DNA of 64,000 nucleotides from Flavobacterium psychrotrophum (GTDB taxonomy: Bacteria > Bacteroidota > Bacteroidia > Flavobacteriales > Flavobacteriaceae). The notes beneath the pieces are model-generated. The model made no database searches, was not told where the DNA came from, and saw only the letters and a list, made by a program, of their open reading frames with translations. Below, piece after piece: positions 25,733 through 36,510 of this stretch; the first letter of the stretch is position 1, and the number at the start of each line of letters is the position of its first letter. The stretch covers positions 2,666,001 to 2,730,000 of the forward strand of contig NZ_CP031557.1 in the NCBI RefSeq assembly GCF_003403075.1. The letters run 5' to 3'. The translations under genes and the position numbers were made by a program.

Positions 25733-28700
25733 TTATCGCTTCATTGCAAAGTGCGCCTTAAAGGTCCTTGCATGGCCGTTCTCGTTGAACTCAACCGTAA
25801 ACCAGTAGTCGTCTGACGGTAACGGGTTACCGTTGTAGGTACCGTCCCACCCCTGGCCTTTGTCGGTCCTGCTGTCAGGGCTCAGCTGTTTGATCAGCTT
25901 GCCGTAACGGTCAAAGATAAAGATCCTTGCACCCGTGCCCTGAAGACCGATGATGTTCCAGTAGTCGTTGATGCCATCGCCGTTTGGTGTGAAGTATTTA
26001 GGGTAGTCCACTACGCTTACACCCGGGATCCTTAGCATGTCACATGGGTTGATCTCAAGGGTGTTCGCATCACGAACGTATACCGTAAAGAAGCCCAGCG
26101 GTACATTAGTAAATACATTCGAGTTCTGCCATGGGCCCAGTGGCGTGGCATTGCCGTCTGCATCTTCAGGGGCAAGGCTGTACTGGTAGTCGCCATAGCC
26201 CTGTACAAGTACCGTTACCGTCTGGTTGTCCCCAAAGGCGTTGCTTACCACATAACCTGTATTAATGATTTCCGCCGGCCCTGAAAGGAATACTTCAAAC
26301 GGTGCCACTGCATCTGAGATACAGCTGTCTGCATTCCATACTTCTACCGTGTAAAGGCCTTCTTCGGTTGCTGTGTACCTTTCTGAGGTGCCGTTCGTGG
26401 TTACTGCCGTACCGTTAAGGTACCACTGGTAGGTGTTGCCTGCCGTGGTGTCGCCTGCATGCAGGTACACCGGTTTGTTTACGTTGCCACTGCTGTATTC
26501 CACACACAAGGTATCATCGTTGTCTTCACTGGTAATGTTTGGTGTTGGCAGCAAGCTTACCCTGATGTTAAAGCTTGTTACTGCATAGCATGGTGAGAAC
26601 GTGCTGGTGTTGGTTACCCTTACCCAGATCGTCTGCCCAAGGTATACCGTATTGGTAAACGCTGCAGGCGTTGCTATATACTCCGCTGCCGTGATATCGC
26701 CTGCCTCGGCTGCTGCCTGGCTGGTGTAGTAGCCCAGTGTATATTGTGCAGGGTTCTGGGTGCCCAGTACTTCTGCTCCTGCTGGGGTAAGGTCAAAGGC
26801 CGTAAAGCCGTCGTTTGTACCGTCATAGTCACATTCCACCATTGGGCTGTTAGCCGGGCTTGTAACAGGGTTGGCTACAGCTGCCTGCTCTGCATAAAGC
26901 TCAAGTGTTGTCAGTATCTCACAACGGGTTGTGTTGTCTGTTACATGTACCAGGATCTGCTGGTGCCCTGCCGTTACGTTGGTATAGTTGTGCGGCAATG
27001 CCGTACCTGCCGTATAGGCAGCCATGTCTTTATAGAACCTGATTGCATAATCGGTAGGGTTTACACCTGCAGTGGTTAGCAGGTCGGTTATATGACCGAT
27101 TAGGTTGAACGTCTCAAAGCCGGTCGTCGGGTCGTTACAGATCGCATACAATGGTACTACGCCGGTGCTGTCATATACCGGTGGCAGTGGGTTTACGATA
27201 AGCGGTAAGGCTACAACTTCTGCACAGCCCGGTGCGCCCGGCTGGGTATCGGTACGCGTTACACGTACATATACCGTATCGTTCCATGGGGTTACACTCG
27301 TATACGCTGTTGGGGTACCGATGTATTCTGCAGCGGTAATGTCGCCTGCTTCGGCGGCGGCTTCTGTGGTATAGTAGGCCACCTGGCTCTGGGTATCCCC
27401 GCCCAGTATGTTGCGTTTGGCAAGGTCAAGGTTAAACACCTCGATACCGTCGCCAAGGTTGGCATCATTCGTATCGCAAAGCTCCAGTGGTGTTGGCGCT
27501 ATGTTTGGCGTTGGCCTTGGCACTACCCTTAGCGTTACGCTGCTGTAGCTCTCACAACCCTGTGGCGTGGTAACACGTACAAACACCGTTTGCGGGTTTG
27601 AGGTATTGGTATAAGCGCTTGCAGGGCTGATCAGGCTGGTATAGGCACTGTCTTCAAAGTATTCTACGATGTTACTTTCCCCGATGCCGGTTGGCGTCAG
27701 GATGTAGTCGTTCATTGCCGTAAGGTCAAAGGCGGTCTTGCCGTCGTTTGGAAGGGCCTCGTCACACAGCATCAGCACCGTTGGGGTGGCAAGCTCTTGT
27801 GGCGCATTGACATGCAGCTCAAAGCTGCTTACCTGGTAGCAGTCCGTGCCCGGTACACTTACCCTTACCCATACCTGCTCGCCGTCGGTGCCGCGGTAGC
27901 TCTGTGGTGTGGTGATGCGTGGTGCTCCGGCCTGGGCATTCACCTCACTGGTAAAATACTCGATCGTGTAGCTGCCCGGGGCAACTCCGGTCTGGGTGTA
28001 TACTTCAGCATCTTTTTGAGTCAGGTCAAATACCCTCCTGTGGTCGGTATTGTCGCTGTCTTCATCATCACAGTCCGTCAGGTCGGTTAGCGTTACTGCT
28101 ATCGGCGCACGGGTAATGATGATCGTGATCGGGTAGACTATAGAGCGGCATCCTGTTACCGTATTGGTAGCAACCACATAAAGTACCTGGCTGCCCGGTG
28201 TTACGTTCTCATAGTCGGATGTGTTCAATATAGGGTTGTTGCCCCTTTCTGCATCATCCTGTGTGCGGTAGAAGGCTACTGTTAAGCCTACACCATTGTT
28301 GACCATGTTCGCTACAAGCGCGTCCAGGTCAATATTACCATAGCCTGAGCCGTTGGTATCGCATATGGTCAGTTCATCCAGCGTTGGGCTTACCAGTACC
28401 GGAAGTGGCTCTACACGGATGTCCAATAGTACGATACGGTAGCAGCCCGTTACATTATCGGTTACCCTTACAAAGATGGGCTGTACCGCAGGGGAGCCGG
28501 TATTTTCATACGTCTCAGGGTTAGGGATTGCTCCGGTACCTGATTCTGCATCCGCAAGGTTCGTGTGGAACGTGGTGGTTAAACCGTTTACGCCTCCTGT
28601 GATCTCGTCTGTCTTACCGGTAAGGTCAAATTCCTCGACCTCATCGCCGGAGTTATGCTCGTCACAAAGTACCAGCGGTGTTGGGTTCGTTACTACCGGT

Positions 28701-31700
28701 AGTGGGTTTACTACAAGGTTTAGTGGTACAATGTCGTAACAGCCCGTAGCGTTATTCGTTACCCTGATGTATACTGTAGCTGTGGCTGACGTATGTGTAC
28801 CAGGGGTAGCGATAGCCGGGGTGCCAAGCTGTGCACTGCTAAGGCCGGTATGGTAGCTTACCGTAAACTGGGCAGGGTTCATCGTGTTCAGCACGATAGC
28901 CTGGTAGCTGGTAAGGTCAAAGATCGCCTGGCCGTCGGTATCGCTGGCGCCGTTGTCGCAAAGTGCATAGTCCTCAAGTGGGTCTGTCGCTTCCGGTACA
29001 GGGTGCACCACAAGGCGTAGCGGTACTACGTCAAAACATGAGGTAGTGGCTGAGTTTACACGGATGTAAAGCGTCTGGATGCCTCCCGTGGTCTGTGCCT
29101 CGATGTTTGTATAGTCATTCAGGTGCGTGGTGATCGGGTTGGTCCCGTTCTGGTAGTTTGCATCCGCTGACGTCTCATGGATCGTAAGGGTTACCGTACC
29201 TCCCATTGCCGCCTGGATCTCATCCAGTGCATCCTGAAGGTTGAACGTCGTTACATTATCGTTGTTGAAGTCACATTCTTCAAGATCGGTCGGGTTTGGT
29301 GCGATAGGCGCCGGTTGTACTTCCAGTTGGGCCGGTGCAACAACGCTACAGCCCGTAGCCGTATTGGTTACCAGTGCATAGATCGTTTTGTTTACCGAAA
29401 GGTACGGGTTGACCGTAATGAAGTTCGCATTGCCAGGTACCGCATCGGCCTGGTTTTCATAGTACAGTGCCGTATAACCGGCCTGGCCGCCCATCATTAC
29501 AGGGTCTAACCTGTCAAAATAGAACAAGCCTTCACCCGGGGTTTCTTCACAGGCGTAGAAAATCGGGCTGCTTAAATCCGCTAATGGTAGCGGGTTGACG
29601 ATTAGGTTGAAGCTCCCTACATCATAACAGCCGTGTATTGTTTCTACTCGTACCCATACCTGTTGCCTGTCACGGGTTTCATTCTGGTAGGTGGCAGGTG
29701 AGATGATCGCATTCTGGTCAAGCTGCGCATCGCTGTTGCTCCTGTAGTAGGTTACAACATCCGTTGGGTCGCTTGTAGCCTGCGTATTACGGCTCGTAAG
29801 GTCAAACACTTCCTTGCCGTCTAATGCAGGGGCAGTGTCGTCGCAAAGTACTATATCCTGGATTGGGTTGACAACGGGATGAGGCCATACAACAATAGGA
29901 AGTGCAATTACAGAAGCACAGCTATTATCTGCTGTTGAAACTACACGTATAAATACGTTAGATCCTCCCGTATAGGTTCCTGGGGTTAGAATAAGGTTAG
30001 TATTACCTCCTGCCTGTGCCGAAGCCTGTGTAGTATAAAAACTAACAGTATAGCCCGGTTGGCTATTAATAGCCTGATTTCCGGAAGGTATAAGATTAAA
30101 TTGTGCAACACCGTCATTCGATACATCGTCACATGCTTCCAACCTTGTAGGAGCAACAAGTACCGGTGGCTGCACAATGGTAACTACAAAAGAGCTTTCA
30201 TCTGTACATGTAAGAGTACCGTTACCCGTTTGCGCATAAACATATACCGTTCTTGTACTGGTTAACACATCTCCTGCAAGCAACTCAATACCTGTTCCGT
30301 TAGGCCCGGTAAAATATTTACTGTTAGCCGGAAGCGGATCAAGCGTGTAGCTACGACATATTGTTACATTAGGAATCACTGTTGCTACAGGTTGCGGATA
30401 TACTGTAACAGTAAAGCTATCTTCATCGGTACATGTATTTGGAGCCGTACCGGCAACAGCATATACATATATAGTTTGTGTAGTTGTTATAGCAGTACCT
30501 ACAGCTAATTGTGTACCACCACCATTAGTGGCAGTATAATAATTACCTACAGTAAGAGAAGGAAGTATATAACTACTATTGCTACAAATTTCAGCATTTG
30601 CCGGAGGAGTAACCTGTGGCGTTGGTGTAACCACTATAGGAAAGCTCGAAACGCTATAGCATGAACGGTTTTGAGTATTAGTAATCCTTACATATATAGT
30701 AGTACTACCTGTACTGTAAATATTAGGAGTTACAATATGGCTAGCATCACTACTGGCATCTGAAGTATTTGCATAATAACGTACTTCAAAAATATTAGGA
30801 TCAAGCCCATTTAGAGCAGGAGTATCCTGAACAGTCAGGTCAAAATTTTCCAGACCATTATTATCTGCATCACATGAATACAAACCTGTTAATGTACCCA
30901 CTACAGGCTGAGGAAATACCGTTACCGTAAACGTATCTTCATCGCTACAAGTGTTAGGCGCAGTACCTGCTGTAGCATAAACAAATATAGTTTGTGTAGT
31001 TGTTATAGCTGTACCTACAGGTAGCTGGGTACCACCACCGTTAGTGGCAGTATAATAATTACCTATAGTAAGAGCCGGAAGTATATAACTACCATTGCTG
31101 CAAATAGCAACGTTTGCCGGAGGCGTAACCTGTAACTGTGCCGTAACTACTATAGAGAAGTTTGAAACACTGTAACATGCACGGTTCTGGATATTTGTAA
31201 CCCTCACATATATAGTGGTACTACCAGTAGTAAAAGTAGTAGGGTTTAATATATGGCTCACATCTGCATCTGCATCGGCAGCACTTGCATAATAGCGCAC
31301 CTCAAAAATAGCAGGGTTAAGACCATTAAGCACAGGAGCATCCTGAACGGTAAGATCAAAAGTTTCTAGTCCGTTATTATCCGGATCACACGAACCCAAC
31401 CCTTGTAGTGTTACAGGTTGTGGTGCCGGTATTGCAGCAACCACAAAACTCTTTGGAGTTGATATACATGGTGCAAAATAATCTTCTAATGTATACCATA
31501 CAGTTTGCTGCCCCGTAACTGGATATGAAGTTGGGTTAGTTATGGCTCCTGTACCGGCAGCCGCAGCAGCCTGACTAGGATAATACGTTAGCGTCCATAA
31601 ATCAGGATCTGCGCCATTAAGTATTAAGGCATCATTTACCGTAAGGTCAAAACTATGCGACCCTGGAGAACATACAACTAAATTATTAGGTACACCATTA

Positions 31701-32485
31701 GGATATGGATCACTAAAAGTAACGTTAACTGTATCAGTAGCACCATCAGGACACGCCGCGTTACTTACGGTAACAGCATAAGCACCCGATTGTGTAACTG
31801 TAAGCGTACGTGAGTTTGTTCCTGTTGGAGTTCCATTAACCGTCCAGGCATAGGTGGTACTAGCATCAAGATAATTAGCCGCGTTTGAAGTAGTTGCAGC
31901 AACCAAAGTAACATTTGTGTCAGGACATGGAAACTGGTCTGCACCTAAGTTAACAACACATTCAGGACAGGCAGTTGCTCCATCTCCTCCAATAGTTGTT
32001 TGTGCAAAAGTTATGACACCGGGAACATTTCTGAAATTTGTAATAAGGATTACATAATATTCACCGGCATGTACAGTACCTAAATCTATGGCCTCTGTAG
32101 GATCTGGAGAATAACTACAATCTACTGTAGTACCTGGATTTAGATATGCCGGACCTGACTGTGGCGTCGAAAATGGTCCCCAAGCTATAAAGTCAACGTC
32201 GATAGGATTCCCGTTAACGTCTACCTGTTCTACCTGTAACTGCATATTACCATCGGCATTGATGTATATATACGTCCATAGCGGGTTAGGCTGCGTTCCG
32301 AGACATCCATATCCCTGGGCAGAGTTAGGATCTGCTACGGTACCTGCTGTACTTGGAAAGGTGGGATACCCCTGCTGTTGTTCACCACAGACAAATACCA
32401 TATTAGAAGCAGAGCTTCCTGGATTTTGAGCTAGTGCAGTGAATGATAACAAAATAGCTAAGAGAAGAAAATAGTATTTTTTCAT
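25733..32485 (-). CDS. Giant T9SS type B repeat protein (adhesin-like)
   Basis: 2250 residues. A signal peptide (MKKYYFLLLAILLSFTALAQ) comes first, then a domain with VCGEQQQGYPTFPS and a PKD-like segment (about 180-265). About twenty Ig-like repeats of 85-95 residues follow, each with a CD..G.E.FDLT start, YY.S...A......I..P..Y centre and V.VRVT....CY.V..F.L.V.P.P end. The last 90 residues (YFTPNGDGINDYW to HFAMKR) form the gliding-motility/T9SS type B sorting domain. A surface adhesin or matrix protein is likely. The 5' third is AT-richer than the rest, with a visible change near 29.88 kb. Repeats near 30.4 and 30.9 kb are almost identical in DNA. Confidence 0.9.
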   Translation of the reverse strand: MKKYYFLLLAILLSFTALAQNPGSSASNMVFVCGEQQQGYPTFPSTAGTVADPNSAQGYGCLGTQPNPLWTYIYINADGNMQLQVEQVDVNGNPIDVDFIAWGPFSTPQSGPAYLNPGTTVDCSYSPDPTEAIDLGTVHAGEYYVILITNFRNVPGVITFAQTTIGGDGATACPECVVNLGADQFPCPDTNVTLVAATTSNAANYLDASTTYAWTVNGTPTGTNSRTLTVTQSGAYAVTVSNAACPDGATDTVNVTFSDPYPNGVPNNLVVCSPGSHSFDLTVNDALILNGADPDLWTLTYYPSQAAAAAGTGAITNPTSYPVTGQQTVWYTLEDYFAPCISTPKSFVVAAIPAPQPVTLQGLGSCDPDNNGLETFDLTVQDAPVLNGLNPAIFEVRYYASAADADADVSHILNPTTFTTGSTTIYVRVTNIQNRACYSVSNFSIVVTAQLQVTPPANVAICSNGSYILPALTIGNYYTATNGGGTQLPVGTAITTTQTIFVYATAGTAPNTCSDEDTFTVTVFPQPVVGTLTGLYSCDADNNGLENFDLTVQDTPALNGLDPNIFEVRYYANTSDASSDASHIVTPNIYSTGSTTIYVRITNTQNRSCYSVSSFPIVVTPTPQVTPPANAEICSNSSYILPSLTVGNYYTATNGGGTQLAVGTAITTTQTIYVYAVAGTAPNTCTDEDSFTVTVYPQPVATVIPNVTICRSYTLDPLPANSKYFTGPNGTGIELLAGDVLTSTRTVYVYAQTGNGTLTCTDESSFVVTIVQPPVLVAPTRLEACDDVSNDGVAQFNLIPSGNQAINSQPGYTVSFYTTQASAQAGGNTNLILTPGTYTGGSNVFIRVVSTADNSCASVIALPIVVWPHPVVNPIQDIVLCDDTAPALDGKEVFDLTSRNTQATSDPTDVVTYYRSNSDAQLDQNAIISPATYQNETRDRQQVWVRVETIHGCYDVGSFNLIVNPLPLADLSSPIFYACEETPGEGLFYFDRLDPVMMGGQAGYTALYYENQADAVPGNANFITVNPYLSVNKTIYALVTNTATGCSVVAPAQLEVQPAPIAPNPTDLEECDFNNDNVTTFNLQDALDEIQAAMGGTVTLTIHETSADANYQNGTNPITTHLNDYTNIEAQTTGGIQTLYIRVNSATTSCFDVVPLRLVVHPVPEATDPLEDYALCDNGASDTDGQAIFDLTSYQAIVLNTMNPAQFTVSYHTGLSSAQLGTPAIATPGTHTSATATVYIRVTNNATGCYDIVPLNLVVNPLPVVTNPTPLVLCDEHNSGDEVEEFDLTGKTDEITGGVNGLTTTFHTNLADAESGTGAIPNPETYENTGSPAVQPIFVRVTDNVTGCYRIVLLDIRVEPLPVLVSPTLDELTICDTNGSGYGNIDLDALVANMVNNGVGLTVAFYRTQDDAERGNNPILNTSDYENVTPGSQVLYVVATNTVTGCRSIVYPITIIITRAPIAVTLTDLTDCDDEDSDNTDHRRVFDLTQKDAEVYTQTGVAPGSYTIEYFTSEVNAQAGAPRITTPQSYRGTDGEQVWVRVSVPGTDCYQVSSFELHVNAPQELATPTVLMLCDEALPNDGKTAFDLTAMNDYILTPTGIGESNIVEYFEDSAYTSLISPASAYTNTSNPQTVFVRVTTPQGCESYSSVTLRVVPRPTPNIAPTPLELCDTNDANLGDGIEVFNLDLAKRNILGGDTQSQVAYYTTEAAAEAGDITAAEYIGTPTAYTSVTPWNDTVYVRVTRTDTQPGAPGCAEVVALPLIVNPLPPVYDSTGVVPLYAICNDPTTGFETFNLIGHITDLLTTAGVNPTDYAIRFYKDMAAYTAGTALPHNYTNVTAGHQQILVHVTDNTTRCEILTTLELYAEQAAVANPVTSPANSPMVECDYDGTNDGFTAFDLTPAGAEVLGTQNPAQYTLGYYTSQAAAEAGDITAAEYIATPAAFTNTVYLGQTIWVRVTNTSTFSPCYAVTSFNIRVSLLPTPNITSEDNDDTLCVEYSSGNVNKPVYLHAGDTTAGNTYQWYLNGTAVTTNGTSERYTATEEGLYTVEVWNADSCISDAVAPFEVFLSGPAEIINTGYVVSNAFGDNQTVTVLVQGYGDYQYSLAPEDADGNATPLGPWQNSNVFTNVPLGFFTVYVRDANTLEINPCDMLRIPGVSVVDYPKYFTPNGDGINDYWNIIGLQGTGARIFIFDRYGKLIKQLSPDSRTDKGQGWDGTYNGNPLPSDDYWFTVEFNENGHARTFKAHFAMKR
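30390..31135 (-). repeat. Near-identical direct DNA repeats within the giant gene
   Basis: The segments at about 30390-30620 and 30905-31135 match almost base for base for long runs (for example TATAGTTTGTGTAGTTGTTA and TTAGTGGCAGTATAATAATT in both), about 515 bp apart. This marks a recent duplication of a two-domain unit. Confidence 0.75.
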
Positions 32486-32809
32486 TTTCTGACAATGGTT
32501 TTAAAAGCGCGAAATTTACGATAAAATGAACTTATGGCAACAAAAAAGTTACATTTTTTTATAATAACAGGCTAAAAGCATTTTTCCCTACATAAATCTT
32601 CAATTTTTTCAAATTTTTATTAAATGTAAGATTTTAAGTTAAATTACTTAACATTGAACAATTCAACTCTTAATTCCATGTTAAATACTGTTTATCCAAT
32701 AAGCAATCAAGAATGTTATCGAAATTTATAAATGTATTTTAAAGGCAACTTATTTAAAAAATTTTTATAACTATCTTTGCAAACTATTTTTACAGTAAAC
32801 ATTACAATA
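32486..32809. promoter_or_regulatory. Divergent intergenic region with folE -7 box
   Basis: 324 bp, strongly AT-rich, between the giant gene and folE. TATCTTTG (32772-32779) matches the -7 consensus 30 bp before the folE ATG; no clear TTG lies 17-20 bp upstream of it. No other gene or hairpin is seen. Confidence 0.5.
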
Positions 32810-33481
32810 ATGACCCACAACGAAGAATACAGGGACGAAATAGGAGATGACCATATTGGATCTGGTGCAGAAACGCCTTTAAGGGCTGATGCTTTTGACC
32901 TTGCCGATGACGAAAAAATAAACCTGATAAAAAAGGATGTAGAAAGCATACTGCGCACACTGGGTATGGATCTTACAGACGACAGCATTAAGGGCACGCC
33001 TAACCGTGTAGCAAAAATGTTTGTAAAAGAAATATTTGGCGGGCTTAACCCTGCTAAAAAACCCGGTTCTTCTACCTTTGAAAACAAATACAAATATGGC
33101 GAAATGCTGGTAGAAAAAAACATTACCGTTTACTCTACCTGCGAGCACCACCTGCTGCCTATTGTAGGCCGTGCTCACGTGGCTTACATTAGCAATGGGT
33201 CTGTAATAGGGCTTAGCAAAATGAACCGTATTGTAGATTTTTATGCAAAACGCCCTCAGGTACAGGAACGCCTTACCATGCAAATTGTACAGGAACTGCA
33301 AAAAGCGCTGAACACGCTTGATGTAGCATGTGTTATAGATGCAAAACACCTTTGTGTAAACTCTCGCGGCATACGCGATATTGAGAGCAGCACCGTAACA
33401 AGCGAGTTTGGAGGTAAGTTTAAAGAAGAGGCTGTAAGGCGCGAATTTTTAGACTATATTAAACTTGACACCCAGTTTTAA
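32810..33481 (+). CDS. folE: GTP cyclohydrolase I
   Basis: 223 residues from the ATG at 32810; an upstream in-frame TTG lies in the promoter box and is rejected. It converts GTP to dihydroneopterin triphosphate, the first step of folate/pterin synthesis. Zinc ligands are C111 and H114 in STCEHHLLP and C182 in DAKHLCVNSRG. The core VGRAHVAYISNGSVIGLSKMNR and RPQVQERLT are conserved. The acidic N-terminal 35 residues are variable in the family. It probably forms an operon with cysS, 39 bp downstream. Confidence 0.96.
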   Translation: MTHNEEYRDEIGDDHIGSGAETPLRADAFDLADDEKINLIKKDVESILRTLGMDLTDDSIKGTPNRVAKMFVKEIFGGLNPAKKPGSSTFENKYKYGEMLVEKNITVYSTCEHHLLPIVGRAHVAYISNGSVIGLSKMNRIVDFYAKRPQVQERLTMQIVQELQKALNTLDVACVIDAKHLCVNSRGIRDIESSTVTSEFGGKFKEEAVRREFLDYIKLDTQF

Positions 33482-33520
33482 AAATAACTATCCACTTTTA
33501 TAACACCTATTATATAATAT

Positions 33521-35002
33521 ATGCAGCTTTACCAAAACCAGCATCTGAAGATATATAATTCCCTTAGCGGCGAAAAAGAAACGTTTATCGCACTGCACGA
33601 AGGCAGCGTGGGCATGTATGTATGCGGTCCTACCGTTTACAGCAATGTGCACCTGGGCAACTGCCGTACGTTTATATCTTTTGACCTGGTATACCGCTAC
33701 CTTAAACATTTAGGGTATAAGGTAAGGTATGTGCGCAATATTACCGATGTAGGCCATATAGAGGATGATGCCGATGAAGGCGAAGATAAAATAGCCAAGA
33801 AAGCAAGGCTCGAAAAGCTGGAGCCTATGGAAATTGTACAGCAGTATTCGGTAGATTTTCACCAGATACTGGAGTTGTTCAATAACCTGCCGCCAAGCAT
33901 AGAGCCAACCGCTACGGGACACATCATTGAGCAGATAGAAACCATTAAGGAGATATTTGCAAATGGATATGCTTACGAAAGTAACGGATCTGTTTATTTT
34001 GATGTGGTAAAGTTTAATGAAGGGCATGATTATGGCAAGCTTAGCGGCCGTAATCTTGATGATATGCTTAGTAACAGCCGCGAACTGAGTGGGCAGGACG
34101 AAAAACGCAACCCAGCAGATTTTGCCCTTTGGAAAAAAGCAGAGCCGGAACACATTATGCGCTGGCCATCGCCGTGGGGCGACGGTTTCCCCGGATGGCA
34201 TCTGGAGTGTACTGCAATGAGCACTAAGTACCTGGGCAACCATTTTGATATTCACGGCGGTGGTATGGACTTAAAATTCCCGCACCATGAATGTGAAATT
34301 GCACAGAATGAAGCAGCTACAGGACAAAGCCCTGTTAATTACTGGATGCACGCCAATATGCTTACCCTTAACGGGAAGAAAATGAGCAAATCTACAGGTA
34401 ATAACATACTGCCACGCGAAATATTTACCGGTAGCAATGATGTACTGAGCAAAGCGTTTAGCCCATCTGTTGCGCGCTTCTTTATGTTGCAGGCACACTA
34501 CCGCAGCGTGCTCGACTTTAGTAACGATGCTATTGTAGCCAGCGAAAAAGGGTACAATAAGCTTATGGAAGCTTTAGAAACACTGGGCGACGTTGCAGCT
34601 TCAGCCACTTCTACACTGGATATCGAAACATGGAAAAAAGCATGTTATGATGCCATGAATGACGACTTTAACAGTCCTATACTCATTGCTCAGTTATTTG
34701 AAGGTGTGCGCTTTGTAAACCTGCTTAAAGACAACAAAGAAACGCTAACTGCCTCTGACCTTGAAAGCTTTACCAAATCAATTAATGCCTTTGCATTTGA
34801 TGTACTTGGCCTAAGAGATGAAAAAGGACAGGATGGCAGCAATGATAAGCTTGAAGGTGTTGTAAATATGCTTATAGAGATGAGAAAGGAAGCCCGCGCT
34901 AATAAAAACTTTGCGCTAAGCGACCAGATACGCGACCGCCTTAACGACCTGGGCATTGAACTGAAAGACAGCCGTGAAGGCACTACATTCAGCGTTAACT
35001 AA
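33521..35002 (+). CDS. cysS: Cysteinyl-tRNA synthetase
   Basis: 493 residues, class I synthetase. The HIGH motif is HLGN (44-47) after the zinc-site Cys of YVCGPTVY. Further zinc ligands lie in [10 protein letters not shown] and [15 protein letters not shown] is exact at 287-291. The DALR-like C-terminal helical domain ends with [18 protein letters not shown]. Length is normal. Followed 6 bp later by yidD, so co-transcribed. Confidence 0.97.
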   Translation: MQLYQNQHLKIYNSLSGEKETFIALHEGSVGMYVCGPTVYSNVHLGNCRTFISFDLVYRYLKHLGYKVRYVRNITDVGHIEDDADEGEDKIAKKARLEKLEPMEIVQQYSVDFHQILELFNNLPPSIEPTATGHIIEQIETIKEIFANGYAYESNGSVYFDVVKFNEGHDYGKLSGRNLDDMLSNSRELSGQDEKRNPADFALWKKAEPEHIMRWPSPWGDGFPGWHLECTAMSTKYLGNHFDIHGGGMDLKFPHHECEIAQNEAATGQSPVNYWMHANMLTLNGKKMSKSTGNNILPREIFTGSNDVLSKAFSPSVARFFMLQAHYRSVLDFSNDAIVASEKGYNKLMEALETLGDVAASATSTLDIETWKKACYDAMNDDFNSPILIAQLFEGVRFVNLLKDNKETLTASDLESFTKSINAFAFDVLGLRDEKGQDGSNDKLEGVVNMLIEMRKEARANKNFALSDQIRDRLNDLGIELKDSREGTTFSVN

Positions 35003-35008
35003 GCTATA

Positions 35009-35260
35009 ATGAAAGCAGGGCAAATTATTACCATGCCTTTTGTGCTGTTAGTGCGCTTTTACCAGGTAGCCCTCTCCCCTTTTTTGCCATCGGTATGCCG
35101 GTATACACCCACATGTTCGCAATATACAATAGAGGCTCTAAAAACACACGGCCTTTTTAAGGGTGGATGGCTCAGCGCGAAGCGCATTGTAAGCTGTAAC
35201 CCGTGGGGCGGTAAGGGATATGACCCCGTTCCCGGAAAATCTTGTGGGCATAGCCATTAA
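35009..35260 (+). CDS. yidD: Membrane protein insertion efficiency factor YidD
   Basis: 83 residues. A short amphipathic/hydrophobic N-terminus ([19 protein letters not shown]) is followed by the family hallmark [19 protein letters not shown], then [19 protein letters not shown]. It helps YidC and Sec insert inner-membrane proteins. It is located between cysS and lgt and not next to rnpA/yidC, a common arrangement in flavobacteria. Confidence 0.95.
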   Translation: MKAGQIITMPFVLLVRFYQVALSPFLPSVCRYTPTCSQYTIEALKTHGLFKGGWLSAKRIVSCNPWGGKGYDPVPGKSCGHSH

Positions 35261-35328
35261 TTAATCTTAAAGTTTGTAACAAATCTAAATTTTGTAAGAC
35301 AAACCTATAAAATATATAGTACCCAATA

Positions 35329-36306
35329 ATGATACACAGCCTTAGCATTACCTGGAACCCTACCGAAGGATTTGATCTTGGCCCCATAACCATACGCATA
35401 TACAGCCTGATGTTTGTGGTAGCGTTTGGCCTTGGCTGGTTCGTTACAAAAAAAATATTTGACCGCGAGGGCGAATCGGTAGAAAAACTTGACAAGCTTT
35501 TTATATATACTATTGTAGCCACATTACTTGGCGCCAGGCTTGGACACGTGTTTTTTTACGACTGGCCTTACTTTAAAGACCATCTTTCAGAAATACTCCT
35601 GCCCTTCCGATGGGATAGTAACGGGAAGTTTGAATTTACAGGCTTTGCCGGCCTTGCCAGCCATGGTGCAGCTTTAGGTGTTATACTTGCAGTATTATGG
35701 TACAGCAAAAAGGTAATTTTCAGGCCTGCGCTATGGGTACTGGACCGTATTACACTACCGGTAACCAGTGGTGGTATTTTTGTAAGGATTGGTAACTTTT
35801 TTAACAGCGAGATCATTGGTAAACCAGTAACAGACCCTAATATGCCCACAGCAGTTCGTTTTGTGCGCGGAGAGGACAGTGTAACCGTAGCGGGCAGAAT
35901 TATTGGACTTAAACCGTATCAGGCTGTACAGCTTACACAGTCAACATCTCCAGATCATGCTTATAAAACCATTGAGCACGATCCTAAATTTGCAGAGGTG
36001 CTTAACGCAATACCTTATCGTTACCCTGCCCAGTTATATGAAGCATTTTTATACATCTTTGTATTTGCCATTTTATTCTATATGTACTGGAAAACACCGG
36101 CACGCAAATTCAGGGGGCTTATTTTCGGGGTATTTCTTGTATTGCTCTGGACCGTTCGTTTTGTAGTAGAATACGTTAAAGAAAGTCAGGGCGGCTTTGA
36201 AGGTGCCCACCCCATACTCTCTACCGGGCAATGGCTAAGTATACCATTTATACTCGTTGGTTTCTATCTTATTTTTACATCAAAGAACAGAACTGAAACA
36301 TTATAA
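35329..36306 (+). CDS. lgt: Prolipoprotein diacylglyceryl transferase
   Basis: 325 residues with about seven membrane helices. It transfers diacylglycerol from phosphatidylglycerol to the lipobox Cys of prolipoproteins, and several such substrates are encoded in this window. Family motifs: GARLGHVFFYDW (about 65-76), GLASHGAALG with the essential His (about 107-116), and GGIFVRIGNFFNSEIIGKP (about 146-164). There is an insert after the NFFNSE motif (RFVRGEDSVTVAGRII) that makes it longer than the E. coli enzyme. It ends before a strong terminator. Confidence 0.95.
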   Translation: MIHSLSITWNPTEGFDLGPITIRIYSLMFVVAFGLGWFVTKKIFDREGESVEKLDKLFIYTIVATLLGARLGHVFFYDWPYFKDHLSEILLPFRWDSNGKFEFTGFAGLASHGAALGVILAVLWYSKKVIFRPALWVLDRITLPVTSGGIFVRIGNFFNSEIIGKPVTDPNMPTAVRFVRGEDSVTVAGRIIGLKPYQAVQLTQSTSPDHAYKTIEHDPKFAEVLNAIPYRYPAQLYEAFLYIFVFAILFYMYWKTPARKFRGLIFGVFLVLLWTVRFVVEYVKESQGGFEGAHPILSTGQWLSIPFILVGFYLIFTSKNRTETL

Positions 36307-36312
36307 TATAAG

Positions 36313-36337
36313 CCGCCTTTTAAAGGCGGTTTTTTAT
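36313..36337 (+). terminator. Terminator of the folE-lgt unit
   Basis: CCGCCTT / AAGGCGG stem with a 3-nt loop and seven T's, about 8 bp after the lgt stop. Confidence 0.92.
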
Positions 36338-36463
36338 TGGACACCTAAATTTCACGGAGAAATCCGGTTTTAATTTTAATACGAATAAGAACCGGAATAA
36401 AAATTCGTTTAACTTATATAATTCGTGGCCTATATTTTGAAACGTTTGCACTGCTTGCTTAAA

Positions 36464-36492
36464 TTGTTTCTAACCTATTTTACGTAAATTTG
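36464..36492 (+). promoter_or_regulatory. Promoter TTG-N18-TAAATTTG
   Basis: TTG (36464-36466) and TAAATTTG (36485-36492) separated by 18 bp fit the Bacteroidota consensus. It lies 18 bp before the OstA-like start. Confidence 0.75.
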
Positions 36493-36510
36493 TTCAAATA
36501 AATTTTGACT

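Noticed and set aside
26744..30265. Several plus-strand open frames of 60-111 residues inside the giant gene
   Set aside because: They are antisense shadows of a repetitive gene, and their Cys/Arg-rich translations resemble no protein.
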